A stretch of DNA of 64,000 bases, taken from positions 682,001 through 746,000 of the forward strand of contig NZ_JAFLWW010000002.1 of assembly GCF_018555685.1 (NCBI RefSeq). Reading direction: 5' to 3'. Each line of letters begins with the position of its first letter. Position 1 is the stretch's first letter. This document shows positions 44,469 to 54,960 of this stretch, in pieces. The position numbers and the translations under genes are program-made. The notes beneath the pieces are model-generated. The model had not been told where the DNA came from and did no database searches. It saw only the letters and a list, made by a program, of their open reading frames with translations. This DNA comes from Aminobacter anthyllidis. Lineage in GTDB: Bacteria; Pseudomonadota; Alphaproteobacteria; Rhizobiales; Rhizobiaceae.

Positions 44469-45815
44469 ATGAAACTTCGTTTCTTATTTGCATTGCTTTC
44501 AATAAGCGCAGGTCTGATCGTCAGCTTCCAGCAAGCAGCGCATGCCGCCTGCGTCGTGCCGAGCTACAACCAGAAGCGCGGGATACCGCCGGGTTTCTCC
44601 GAGGCACAAGGCTTCAAGGGCCGCTTCGACTTTCCCGCCAGCACCAGCGAACCGCTTCCAGCCTTCCTGTCGATCGACTTCACCCAGGACTGGCGCGCCT
44701 ACATCCAGGCAGTGCTCGACTATTCGCTCGAAGGCAATATCGCCGTCGACTTCAATGTCGCCAACAACAACACGCGCAACTGGTATCATGCACTGTGGAT
44801 GCATCCGGGCAATTCGGGACGCGAGTTCCTGCACGGCCTGACCAAGGAACGGGCAACCGATCCGGAGCAGCTTGCGGAGGGTGTGACCAAGTCCTTCGAC
44901 ACCTGGGCGGTCGGTTTCTACAATGCGCTCGGCGCCACGACCTTCGCCAAGGTGTGGAGCGATCCGTGCAGCCCCAAGATCGACGATATCTATTTTCCTG
45001 TCGGCACCACATCGTTCAAGCTGCTGTTCACCACCGCCACCGCGGCCGACATCCCCTACGTCGCAGGCGCACCCGAATGGGAAGGCGATATCGGCAGGGC
45101 GCCCAACCGCATCGGCAAGCTGCGTCTCTACCAGATCGACATCGCGGTGCGCGATCCGCGCTCGCTGCAAACCGGATGGGTGTTTGGCACCTTCGTCTAC
45201 CAGGGTAGCGAACCCGGCACCGATCCGTGGAAAAAGCTGGTGCCGGTCGGGCTAAGCTGGGGCAACGACCGCTTCGTGCCGCCGCCGGGCCAATTGCGCC
45301 AGAACGTGCTCAACGAAACACTCGAGGGCAAGATCTACGGCTGGAACGCGCGCAAGGAACTCGGCTGGGGCGGCCGTCTCAACGGTCCGGCCGACAACCA
45401 GATCAGTTCGTGCATGTCATGCCACGGCTCGGCGCAGTACCCGCGCAGCGACGATTTCGGCAACCTGCCGCGGCAACCGGCAACTCCGATCGACTATCAA
45501 CGCCGACTGCTGGAGTATTTCCGCGACGTGTTCGCCGGCGGCGTATTCGACGGCGAGTCGCGCTATTTCGGCACGCAAACGGCGGTGCTTGCGCGGCCAC
45601 TCGACTACTCCCTGCAACTGCAGGCCGGCATCGAGCGCATGTGTGCGACGGTCACCGCGCGCGAAGCGCCGTTCAACGACGGCACGGTCCCCATCCCGCC
45701 GGTTTGCCCCGCACCTCCGGCCGTCGTGGCTGGTGGCCCGGAGAGCTTGTCGGCTGGCCCAGCACTTGCTGACCGCGAGGACACCATCGACGCCTTGCTG
45801 GAGCCGATCAGGTAG
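44469..45815 (+). CDS. Secreted mono-haem cytochrome c-like protein
   Basis: A 448-residue exported protein: signal peptide MKLRFLFALLSISAGLIVSF, cleavage near AHA. One haem-binding motif CMSCH at residues 315-319. The rest does not match a standard cytochrome c; the N-terminal 280 residues are a beta-rich region (YRQ- and PEWEGDIG-type strands) seen in rhizobial exported proteins of unknown function. Start at 44469 follows GGTGGGGG. A degenerate ICE-like sequence lies at 44419-44435. Redox partner unknown. Confidence 0.7.
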   Translation: MKLRFLFALLSISAGLIVSFQQAAHAACVVPSYNQKRGIPPGFSEAQGFKGRFDFPASTSEPLPAFLSIDFTQDWRAYIQAVLDYSLEGNIAVDFNVANNNTRNWYHALWMHPGNSGREFLHGLTKERATDPEQLAEGVTKSFDTWAVGFYNALGATTFAKVWSDPCSPKIDDIYFPVGTTSFKLLFTTATAADIPYVAGAPEWEGDIGRAPNRIGKLRLYQIDIAVRDPRSLQTGWVFGTFVYQGSEPGTDPWKKLVPVGLSWGNDRFVPPPGQLRQNVLNETLEGKIYGWNARKELGWGGRLNGPADNQISSCMSCHGSAQYPRSDDFGNLPRQPATPIDYQRRLLEYFRDVFAGGVFDGESRYFGTQTAVLARPLDYSLQLQAGIERMCATVTAREAPFNDGTVPIPPVCPAPPAVVAGGPESLSAGPALADREDTIDALLEPIR

Positions 45816-45994
45816 AGCCCGAACCGAGCCTGATCTCGTGGCCAGGGACGGCCAAGGGATGCGCGTCGGCATCTCTAGGCCGGGCCAGCGCCTTGCCTGC
45901 ATGAAAACCACCGACAAGCCGCTGGCGCCACGGCTTCGTCTGGACCACTATCAAATCTTCGCGTGTGACACCGTGGCGCTGGCTTTGGGGCTAG

Positions 45995-46014
45995 TGCTTT
46001 TAAATCGATTAGCA
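45995..46014. promoter_or_regulatory. AT-rich element in the zwf promoter region
   Basis: TGCTTTTAAATCGATTAGCA lies 47 bases before the zwf start. TGCT and AGCA form outer arms around an AATCGATT core. It may be the -10 region or an operator for the Entner-Doudoroff operon; the evidence is weak. Confidence 0.35.
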
Positions 46015-46060
46015 TATATCGGTCGGCGACATCGCGACCGTCTTGAAAAACGGATAGAAC

Positions 46061-47530
46061 ATGACCAGCCAGATCATCCCCGTCGATCCATTCGACTTCA
46101 TCATTTTCGGGGGCACCGGCGACCTGTCGGAGCGCAAGCTGCTGCCGGCGCTCTATCACCGCCAGCGCGACCACCAGTTTTCCGAACCGACGCGCATCAT
46201 CGGGGCGTCGCGCACCAAGATGGACGACAAGGAATTCCGCGCCTTCGCCAAGAAGGCGATCTCGGACCACGTCAAGCCAGAGTACATCGAGGAAAAGGAG
46301 CTCACGACCTTCCTCGACCGGCTGAGCTACATCACCGTCGACGCCAAGTCAGGCGACGGCTTTGCCGAGCTCAAGAAGTCGGTTGGCGACAGCAAGCGCA
46401 TCCGCGTCTTCTATCTCGCGGTCGCACCCAGCCTGTTCGGCGACATCTCGGACCATCTCAAGGCCCACAAGCTTGTCACCCCGGATTCGCGCATCGTCGT
46501 CGAGAAACCGATCGGCCGCGATCTGGAGTCGGCCAGGGCGCTGAACGACATCATCGGCGACGATTTCGGCGAGCACCAGATCTTCCGCATCGACCACTAT
46601 CTCGGCAAGGAGACAGTGCAGAACCTGATGGCGCTGCGCTTCGCCAACGCGCTCTACGAGCCGTTGTGGAACTCGGCCAATATCGACCACGTGCAGATCA
46701 CCGTCGCCGAGACCGTCGGCCTCGAGGATCGCGTCACCTATTACGACAAGGCGGGTGCGCTGCGCGACATGGTGCAGAACCACATGCTGCAGCTGCTTTG
46801 CCTCGTTGCCATGGAGGCGCCCGCCTCGATGGAGGCGAACGCCGTGCGCGACGAAAAGCTGAAGGTCCTGAATGCACTGAAGCGCGTCAACGGCAACGAG
46901 GCGCCAAAGCATACCGTGCGCGGCCAGTATCGCGCGGGAGCCTCCGCTGGCGGGCCGGTCAAAGGCTACATTGAAGAACTCGGCACCGAAAGCACCACCG
47001 AGACCTTCGTCGCCATCAAGGCCGAGATCGCCAACTGGCGCTGGGCCGGCGTGCCGTTCTACCTGCGCACCGGCAAGCGGCTCGCTTCGCGCGTCTCCGA
47101 AATCGTCATCGAATTCAAGCCGATCCCGCATTCGATCTTCGGCGAGAGCGCCGGGCCGATCTTCAACAACCAGCTGGTGATCCGCCTGCAGCCCGACGAA
47201 GGCGTCAAGCAGTTCATCATGATCAAGGATCCGGGTCCGGGCGGCATGCGCCTGCGCCAGATCCCGCTCGACATGAGCTTTGCCCAGTCCTTCGACGGAC
47301 GCGCGCCCGATGCCTATGAACGTCTGATCATGGATGTCGTGCGCGGCAACCAGACGCTGTTCATGCGCCGCGACGAGGTCGAGGCGGCATGGAAGTGGAT
47401 CGACCCGATCCAGCACGCCTGGGAAGGCAGCCGCCAGGAAGCCCAGGGCTACACCGCCGGCACCTGGGGCCCCTCCGCCTCGATCGCCCTGATCGAACGC
47501 GACGGCCGCACCTGGCACGAGAGCAATTGA
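46061..47530 (+). CDS. zwf: Glucose-6-phosphate 1-dehydrogenase
   Basis: A 489-residue NADP-linked enzyme opening the oxidative pentose phosphate and Entner-Doudoroff pathways. FGGTGDLSERKLLPALY is the nucleotide-binding N-terminus (GxxGDLA type) and RIDHYLGK at 176-183 the substrate-binding signature. Pgl and edd follow on the same strand, giving the rhizobial zwf-pgl-edd set. In rhizobia, which use the Entner-Doudoroff route for sugars, this operon is central. Confidence 0.96.
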   Translation: MTSQIIPVDPFDFIIFGGTGDLSERKLLPALYHRQRDHQFSEPTRIIGASRTKMDDKEFRAFAKKAISDHVKPEYIEEKELTTFLDRLSYITVDAKSGDGFAELKKSVGDSKRIRVFYLAVAPSLFGDISDHLKAHKLVTPDSRIVVEKPIGRDLESARALNDIIGDDFGEHQIFRIDHYLGKETVQNLMALRFANALYEPLWNSANIDHVQITVAETVGLEDRVTYYDKAGALRDMVQNHMLQLLCLVAMEAPASMEANAVRDEKLKVLNALKRVNGNEAPKHTVRGQYRAGASAGGPVKGYIEELGTESTTETFVAIKAEIANWRWAGVPFYLRTGKRLASRVSEIVIEFKPIPHSIFGESAGPIFNNQLVIRLQPDEGVKQFIMIKDPGPGGMRLRQIPLDMSFAQSFDGRAPDAYERLIMDVVRGNQTLFMRRDEVEAAWKWIDPIQHAWEGSRQEAQGYTAGTWGPSASIALIERDGRTWHESN

Positions 47531-47535
47531 GCGCC

Positions 47536-48237
47536 ATGGCTGGCATTGTGCCCCACTGGAACGAGTTTGCGACGCGGGACGAGCTGGCGGCTTCGCTGGC
47601 AAACGCTGTGGCCGATACGCTGCGGGCCGCGATCTCGCGGCGCAGCGAAGCGTTCCTGGCCGTTTCGGGTGGCTCGACTCCCGGCCGGTTCTTCGTAGCG
47701 CTGTCGCGCGCAGAGCTCGACTGGAGCAAGGTCACGGTAACGCTCGTCGACGAGCGTTTCGTGCCAGAGAACTCGCCGCGCTCCAACGCTTCGCTGGCCA
47801 AGGCCAACCTGCTGCAGAACAACGCCGCAGCCGCCCGTTTCGCACCGCTGTTCCATGAGGCAGCGACGGTCGAAAAGGGTGCCGATCTTGCGGATGCGGA
47901 AACCCGTGCCCTGCCCTGGCCGCTTGATGCGACGATCCTCGGCATGGGCGGTGACGGCCACACGGCTTCGTTCTTCCCCGACGCGCAGGACCTAGACGCC
48001 CTGCTTGACCTGACTTCGACACGGATCGTCATGCCAGTGCATGCGGAAACCGCCGGCGAGCCGCGGCTGACACTAACGCTGCCCGCGCTTGTCAGCGCCG
48101 GCCTTCTCGTCGTCCACATCGAGGGTGCAGAGAAGCGCAACGTCATCGAGGCAGCATTGGCCGCGGACAAGGCGTTGCCGGTCCGCACGGTGCTGGAGAA
48201 GGCGCCACGCGCCGCCGAGATTTACTGGGCGCCCTGA
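47536..48237 (+). CDS. pgl: 6-phosphogluconolactonase
   Basis: A 233-residue SOL/DevB-type lactonase hydrolysing 6-phosphogluconolactone. FLAVSGGSTPGRFF at the start and ILGMGGDGHTASFFPD are the family motifs. ATG 47536 lies five bases after the zwf stop; a TTG at 47527 would overlap zwf and is also possible. It lies in a zwf-pgl-edd operon. Confidence 0.93.
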   Translation: MAGIVPHWNEFATRDELAASLANAVADTLRAAISRRSEAFLAVSGGSTPGRFFVALSRAELDWSKVTVTLVDERFVPENSPRSNASLAKANLLQNNAAAARFAPLFHEAATVEKGADLADAETRALPWPLDATILGMGGDGHTASFFPDAQDLDALLDLTSTRIVMPVHAETAGEPRLTLTLPALVSAGLLVVHIEGAEKRNVIEAALAADKALPVRTVLEKAPRAAEIYWAP

Positions 48238-48290
48238 GGTGGGTGCTTGCGCCGCGCCCGGCTCATGCCAGGCGCCTGGCGCGTTGAAGA

Positions 48291-48318
48291 GGGCATGACC
48301 CCGCCAAGGATCATGCCC
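48291..48318. repeat. Inverted repeat between pgl and edd
   Basis: GGGCATGA (48291-48298) and TCATGCCC (48311-48318) are perfect complements with a 12-base loop. This could form an intercistronic mRNA hairpin in the 130-bp gap. Confidence 0.5.
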
Positions 48319-48367
48319 AGCCCGAAACTCCTCCCGGTTCGGGCACCGAGTTGAAAGGACCAAGGCC

Positions 48368-50191
<1,824 letters not shown>

Positions 50192-50201
50192 CTTCGACTT
50201 G

Positions 50202-50227
50202 AAAGTAAGGCAGTTCTGCCTTACTTT
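50202..50227. promoter_or_regulatory. Perfect palindrome upstream of the toxin-antitoxin pair
   Basis: AAAGTAAGGCAG (50202-50213) and CTGCCTTACTTT (50216-50227) form a perfect 12-nt inverted repeat with a two-base centre, 17 bases before the antitoxin start. AbrB/VapB-type antitoxins autoregulate through palindromes, so it is probably the operator. It is also followed by TTTTC and could help end the edd transcript. Confidence 0.6.
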
Positions 50228-50244
50228 TCGGGCAGAGGTGCGCC

Positions 50245-50496
50245 ATGACCATCCTGACCGTTACAGCCAAGGGCCAAGTCACGCTCCGCAAGGAAGTGTT
50301 GCAGCATCTGGGGGTCAAGCCCGGAGACAAGATTGCCGTCGATGTCTTGCCCGACGGCAAGGCAAGCCTGAGCGCAGTCAGGCCAAAGGACGCACTCAAG
50401 GGCTTCATCGGCAGCCTGCACCAGCCGGGGGAGCGAGCTCGCTCACTAGAGGAGATCAACCAGGCCATCCGTGACGGCTGGGCCGGCAAGAGGTGA
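50245..50496 (+). CDS. AbrB/MazE-fold antitoxin (VapB-like)
   Basis: An 83-residue protein with a swapped-hairpin AbrB N-terminus (LTVTAKGQVTLRKEVLQHLGVKPGDKIAVDVLPDGK) that binds DNA. The C-terminal helical tail, RARSLEEINQAIRDGWAGKR, probably neutralises the toxin. It overlaps the PIN gene by GTGA, the usual tight coupling of such modules. A 26-bp palindrome lies just upstream. Confidence 0.85.
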   Translation: MTILTVTAKGQVTLRKEVLQHLGVKPGDKIAVDVLPDGKASLSAVRPKDALKGFIGSLHQPGERARSLEEINQAIRDGWAGKR

Positions 50497-50891
50497 AAAT
50501 CACGCCCGATACCAATGTGCTTGTGCGAATAGCTGTCATGGATGATGAAATCCAGACCGCGACCGCCCTGCGGGCTCTGGAGAACGCCGACAGCATCGTC
50601 GTTCCACTGACCACGCTTTGCGAGCTGGTTTGGGTTCTGAGGCAGAGCTACAAACGCCCGGCCGCAAATGTGGCCGCCTCGCTTCGACAGCTCCTTGCCT
50701 CCAGCATCGTCGAAACCAACCGGCCAGCCGCGGATGCCGGCATCGTGGTGTTGCTCGCCGGCGGCGATTTTGCAGATGGCGTCATCGCCTTCGAGGGCGC
50801 GCAGTCAGGCGGATCGACGTTCCTGACTTTCGACAAGAAGGCGGCAAGCCTGGTCAAGAGGATCGGCCTCGAGGCAGAACTTCTGGCCTGA
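50493..50891 (+). CDS. PIN-domain ribonuclease toxin (VapC-like)
   Basis: A 132-residue PIN-fold protein. Acidic residues in ITPDTNVLVRIAV (Asp 6 region), TLCELVWVLRQ (Glu) and GGDFADGVIAFEGA (Asp) plus LTFDKKA fit the metal-binding site of VapC endoribonucleases. It starts at GTG 50493, overlapping the antitoxin stop. The order antitoxin-toxin and the upstream palindrome are typical. The RNA target is unknown. Confidence 0.85.
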   Translation: MKITPDTNVLVRIAVMDDEIQTATALRALENADSIVVPLTTLCELVWVLRQSYKRPAANVAASLRQLLASSIVETNRPAADAGIVVLLAGGDFADGVIAFEGAQSGGSTFLTFDKKAASLVKRIGLEAELLA

Positions 50892-50897
50892 CCCTCG

Positions 50898-51248
50898 CTA
50901 CTTCCCCGCCTCGCATGACAACACTGCCGGCGCGTCCTCGCCCTTGGTCAGGTCGTAGAGATCGGCGTTGTCGCCCTTGGTCCACCAGACATAGTTCTGG
51001 CCGGCATATTTGGCGCCGCTGGCGCTCAGAACAGTGACGGCCACGACCGTCTGATCGCCGAGCGTGAGCACGACGAGCGAATTGTCGCCGGTGTTGACGT
51101 ACTCGGCCTTCACAGCCTGGTCGCCGCACTTGTAGTCGACCGCGTTGCGCTCGACCTTTGCGTCGCCCGGCAGCTCCAGCGTCACGGTCGAGGCCATTGC
51201 GGCACTGGTCGCGGCAGCAAGGATGATCGCGGTGAGACTCAAGCGCAT
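50898..51248 (-). CDS. MliC-family lysozyme inhibitor
   Basis: A 116-residue exported protein: signal peptide MRLSLTAIILAAATSAAMAS. The mature part, VDYKCGDQAVKAEYVNTGDNSLVVL then AGQNYVWWTKGDNADLYDL, matches MliC/PliC inhibitors of C-type lysozyme, with the YxCxDG-like strand and the conserved cysteines (C41 and C112). It protects the wall from host or environmental lysozyme. It converges with the toxin gene. Confidence 0.78.
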   Translation of the reverse strand: MRLSLTAIILAAATSAAMASTVTLELPGDAKVERNAVDYKCGDQAVKAEYVNTGDNSLVVLTLGDQTVVAVTVLSASGAKYAGQNYVWWTKGDNADLYDLTKGEDAPAVLSCEAGK

Positions 51249-51338
51249 GATGATCTCCTGGATTGCTCGTCATGCAGACGATAGCACGGCGAACAGGCCT
51301 GCCGAAGCCGAAGCCCCGGCAGGTCTTTTATCGCGAGG

Positions 51339-52868
51339 CTAAGCGCCGTTCTTCGCCACGTCGGCAAAGAAGCCCTCCGGGCTCTCCACTTCGACCAGCC
51401 GTTTCTTGTCGATCAGCCAGAAGCGGTTGGCTGTGGCGCGGACGAAGCTGCGGTCGTGCGAGACGAGCAGGCAGCTCGCCTCGTGCTTCAGCAATTCGTC
51501 CTCCAGCGCCTCCTGCCCGTCGATGTCGAGGTGGTTGGTCGGCTCGTCGAGCAGGTAGAAGTTCGGGTTGGTCAGCCGCAGCACCAGCATGCCGAGCCGC
51601 GCCTTCTGGCCGCCGGACAAGCGGCCGATCGGGTTGGCCTGCATCTCGACAGTCAGGCCTGCGCCGGCAAGCAAGGTACGCGCGCGCTGCTCGCCAAGCT
51701 CGAATCTGCGCGCCAGCATCGACAGCGGCGCGTCACTGTCCTTGAGATCGGACAGGCCCTGGTCGCCATAGCCCAACACCAGCGACGGCGTCGCCTTGAC
51801 CACGTCCTTCGCATTTTCCGGCGCGCCGATGGCCTGCCTGACCATATTGACCAGCCGCGTCTTGCCGGTGCCGTTGCGACCCAGCAGGACGACGCGATCG
51901 CCCTGGCGAAGCCACAGCTTGCCAGTCTTGAACAACAGCGTGCCGTCGGGCGTGGTGACAGGCGCGTCGTCGAAGGTGACCAGCACCTTGGCGTGGGTGC
52001 CGCGATTGGCAAGCCTGATGGCCCCGGCGGAACGTTCCTGATGGGCCGGCCGCGCCGCATCCTCCAGCCGCTCGGCCCGCTCCTTCAGCTGCTTGGTCTT
52101 CACCACTAGCAGGTCGCTGCCGGAGTTGATGCCGATATTGTTGAGCTTGGCCGCCTGACGGCGCAATTGCTGCGCCGTCTTCATGTCCTTTTCGAAGCGG
52201 CGCGCCTCCGAGGCGTCGATCTCGTCGAGCGCTTCCCGTGCCCTGGAATAGGGCAGCGAAAACACCTGCGAGTTCTCCGGCCTGAGGAAAAGCGTGCGAT
52301 TGGTGACCGCATCGAGGAAGGCGCGGTCGTGGCTGCAGATCACCACGGGCACGTCGCGCGGCAGCGCGTTCAGCCAGTTTTCGAGCTGGGCTATGCGCGC
52401 GAGGTCGAGGTGATTGGTCGGCTCGTCCAGCAAAAGCATGTCGGGTTCGGTCACCCAGACACGGGCGAGCATCGCCAGCCGCTGCCAACCACCGCTCAGC
52501 TTCGACAATGGACGCTGGCGCATCTCCTCAGGCACATCGAGCTCGTCGAGCACGATGTCGACACGCCAGCTCTCGCTTTCGGCCTGGTCCGCCGGAAGCG
52601 CGCCGAGCACCGCATCATGGAAGGCCATGTCGACAAGGCTTGCCGGCACGTCCTGCTCGACATGACCGACCCGCAGGCCGCGTGCCCGCGTGATGTCGCC
52701 CGCCGTCGGCTCGAAGGCGCCTGTTATCGAGCGCAGCAGCGTGGACTTGCCGCGGCCATTGGCGGCGACGATGCCGAGCCGGTCGCCCGGTTCGATGGAA
52801 AGGTTGAGATTGGAAAAGAGCGGAGCACCGAGCGTTACGCCGAGCGACCTCAGATTGATCAAAGCCAT
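51339..52868 (-). CDS. ABC-F family ATP-binding protein
   Basis: A 509-residue soluble protein with two ABC domains and no membrane segments. First domain: AANGRGKST, LSGGWQRLAML and MLLLDEPTNHLD; second domain: GRNGTGKTR, LSGGQKARLGML and FYLLDEPTNHLD. The DEPTNHLD pairs and the charged linker (about 225-290) define ABC-F proteins, which act on ribosomes rather than transport. The exact subfamily is unclear. The start at 52868 has AGAGAAC; the longer frame adds an untypical leader. Confidence 0.9.
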   Translation of the reverse strand: MALINLRSLGVTLGAPLFSNLNLSIEPGDRLGIVAANGRGKSTLLRSITGAFEPTAGDITRARGLRVGHVEQDVPASLVDMAFHDAVLGALPADQAESESWRVDIVLDELDVPEEMRQRPLSKLSGGWQRLAMLARVWVTEPDMLLLDEPTNHLDLARIAQLENWLNALPRDVPVVICSHDRAFLDAVTNRTLFLRPENSQVFSLPYSRAREALDEIDASEARRFEKDMKTAQQLRRQAAKLNNIGINSGSDLLVVKTKQLKERAERLEDAARPAHQERSAGAIRLANRGTHAKVLVTFDDAPVTTPDGTLLFKTGKLWLRQGDRVVLLGRNGTGKTRLVNMVRQAIGAPENAKDVVKATPSLVLGYGDQGLSDLKDSDAPLSMLARRFELGEQRARTLLAGAGLTVEMQANPIGRLSGGQKARLGMLVLRLTNPNFYLLDEPTNHLDIDGQEALEDELLKHEASCLLVSHDRSFVRATANRFWLIDKKRLVEVESPEGFFADVAKNGA

Positions 52869-53227
52869 ATCAGTTCTCTGGTCTGGCCGGACCGTCGCCC
52901 GCATCCGATCTAACGCGATGCTTTTGGGGAACCAGGTCCGGTGAGTTATCCAGATGCGGACGAGCACAAGGCTCGACGCCGCATCACCACCAAGGGCAGA
53001 CCGGGAGAGATACGCGGGAATTGGTCTCGCATCTTACTTTCCAGAAATCAGAACGATTTCCGGATCAATGCGGCAGGCGCGTCGTCCGAGGTCAGCCCTG
53101 CAAACGCATTTGCAGGGCGTGGACAGGGCCGCGCTGACGGTGGTGACGAAAAAACGTGTACACGCAGCCCTCCTTCGTTGTTCGAGTTGCGTGCCTTAAA
53201 TAGCCGCGCCTTCCGCAGGTTGCAACC
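52869..53227. other. 359-bp intergenic region with a perfect 10-nt inverted repeat
   Basis: It holds the ABC-F promoter and the downstream region of the VWA gene. GCCCTGCAAA (53095-53104) and TTTGCAGGGC (53109-53118) form a perfect hairpin with a four-base loop, and CGTGTACACG at 53155-53164 is a palindrome. No protein with a ribosome site or known family is seen; a short plus-strand frame crossing the VWA end looks spurious. Confidence 0.7.
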
Positions 53228-54886
53228 CTACTGGATTGTCAATTCACTGCGCTCGCCGGCGTGGACGGTCGCAGTGCCTTCCTTCTTGCCGCCATTGGCC
53301 TCACGATCGGCCTCCACGACATAATCGCCAGCCGGCAAGGTCGTCTGGTGGGTATCCTTGTATTCGTAACCGAATTCCTTGCGGTTGCCCTGGATATCCT
53401 TCTTGGCGGCAAACACCCTGATCGTCTTTGCGCCCGGTGCGCTAATGGCCAAAACGCCGGCGTCGAGGATCGCAGTCACGTTGCCACGCTCGCCGACCCT
53501 GACATTGAAGGGTTGCTCGGCCTCGGCCTGGTCCATCTTGACGACAGCGACGTAGTCGCCGGCTGGAAGGTCGAATTTGGAATCGGGTCCGAAGGCGTGG
53601 GTCATCTGTTCGCGGCTGCCGTCGATCTTCTTCTTGGCCTTGAAGACCCTCACGTCGAGCCCGGACGCATCGACCTTTTCGCCGCCTGCCGCGTATAGCG
53701 CGTTGACCACCGCATGACCGACACCGACGATGACGTCCTTTTCGATGGTCTGGCCAGCAGCAAGCTGGATTGTCTCATTGGCCTCGCCTTGGCCGATGGT
53801 AACCTTCAGCTTGGTTTCGCCGGCGGGCAACACCACCTTGGCCTGGCCGTAGTAGGTCGCACGATGGTCGCCACCGGGGAAGTCGAGGACGACAGCGGCA
53901 CCATCGACGATGTCCGCGCCTTCGCTCGGTCGCGGCCTGACGATCAGCGTGCCGGCATTAAGGACGAAAAGCGGCTTGTAGGCCTGGCCTGGCTCGACGT
54001 TCAGCGGCTGTTCGACAGCAGCTTCGCCGAGCGTCGCGCGGATGACGTAGGTGCCAGCTTCAAGCGATCCCTTGTAGTTGTTGTATTCGGTGGTGAGGCG
54101 TTCGCCCTTGGCGCCGTCGGCATTGGCCTTGTAGATTTCCCAGGCATTGCCGGCGTCCTTCAGCGGCGCTCCGCCTTCGGCCAGCGTCAGCTCGGGGATG
54201 AAGTTGAACTCCGGCTTGGCCGGTTCCGGCGCACGCGCCGGTTCGGGGGCCGGCGCTGGCGCTGGCGCGGCAACCGTCTGCACCAGGGCATCTTCCAGGC
54301 CCTTGGCGTCGGTCGCCTGGGTGTATTTGCCGCCGGTGTTTTCGGCCAGGCACGCGACCTGCCTGCCCTCTTCCGCGGTAAGCCCGAAGCCAACGACATG
54401 GGCAGTGAAATCGACGCCCGACTGATCGAGCTCCTTGCCGAGCGCGCAAGGATCGGCATTGCAGGTCTCGAGCCCGTCGGTGATGAGAATGACGGTTGCC
54501 TTTTCCTCGGTGTATTTGAGGTCCTCGGCGGCCTGCTTGACGGCGGCGGACAACGGCGTCTTGCCAAGGAACTTCATGCTGTCGGCGGCAGCTGTAATGG
54601 CGCTGGCCGAGCCGGACGCAGGCGGCACGATCAGCTCGATGTCGGAGCAGCTGCCCTTTTCGCGGTGGCCATAGGCCATCAGCCCAAGCTCGGTATCGGC
54701 GGGGATGGTGGTCAGCACCGAGCGCAGCGCCTCGCGGGCGATCTCAAGCTTGGGCTTGCCGTCGATCTGGCCCCACATCGATCCGGAGGCATCAAGCACG
54801 ATGATGGTTCGGTCGGCGGCATTTGCGGTTGCCAGTCCCGACAGCATGAGGACAGACGCCAGGATACCTCGTGTAAACGCCTTCAT
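53228..54886 (-). CDS. Periplasmic von Willebrand factor A domain protein with repeated beta units
   Basis: A 552-residue exported protein. Signal peptide ends near ANA; the VWA domain follows (about 24-210) with MIDAS motif DASGSMWGQ, ILITDGLETC and GVDFTAHVVGFGL. After an Ala/Pro linker (about 210-235) the rest consists of repeated beta units such as GTLIVRPRPSEG, AGDYVAVVKMDQ and AGDYVVEADRE, similar to PEGA or carboxypeptidase-regulatory repeats. Probably a metal-dependent periplasmic binding protein. Function unknown. Confidence 0.83.
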   Translation of the reverse strand: MKAFTRGILASVLMLSGLATANAADRTIIVLDASGSMWGQIDGKPKLEIAREALRSVLTTIPADTELGLMAYGHREKGSCSDIELIVPPASGSASAITAAADSMKFLGKTPLSAAVKQAAEDLKYTEEKATVILITDGLETCNADPCALGKELDQSGVDFTAHVVGFGLTAEEGRQVACLAENTGGKYTQATDAKGLEDALVQTVAAPAPAPAPEPARAPEPAKPEFNFIPELTLAEGGAPLKDAGNAWEIYKANADGAKGERLTTEYNNYKGSLEAGTYVIRATLGEAAVEQPLNVEPGQAYKPLFVLNAGTLIVRPRPSEGADIVDGAAVVLDFPGGDHRATYYGQAKVVLPAGETKLKVTIGQGEANETIQLAAGQTIEKDVIVGVGHAVVNALYAAGGEKVDASGLDVRVFKAKKKIDGSREQMTHAFGPDSKFDLPAGDYVAVVKMDQAEAEQPFNVRVGERGNVTAILDAGVLAISAPGAKTIRVFAAKKDIQGNRKEFGYEYKDTHQTTLPAGDYVVEADREANGGKKEGTATVHAGERSELTIQ

Positions 54887-54960
54887 GCTGCCCCTCGCCG
54901 ATTCAGTTTGAGTGCAGCGAAGCTAAACAAGGGCCATTGGGCTGACAACCCTGGGACCGA

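Noticed and set aside
52941-53324. 127-residue plus-strand frame in the ABC-F/VWA gap
   Set aside because: It runs over the end of the VWA gene, lacks a ribosome site and has no recognisable motif.
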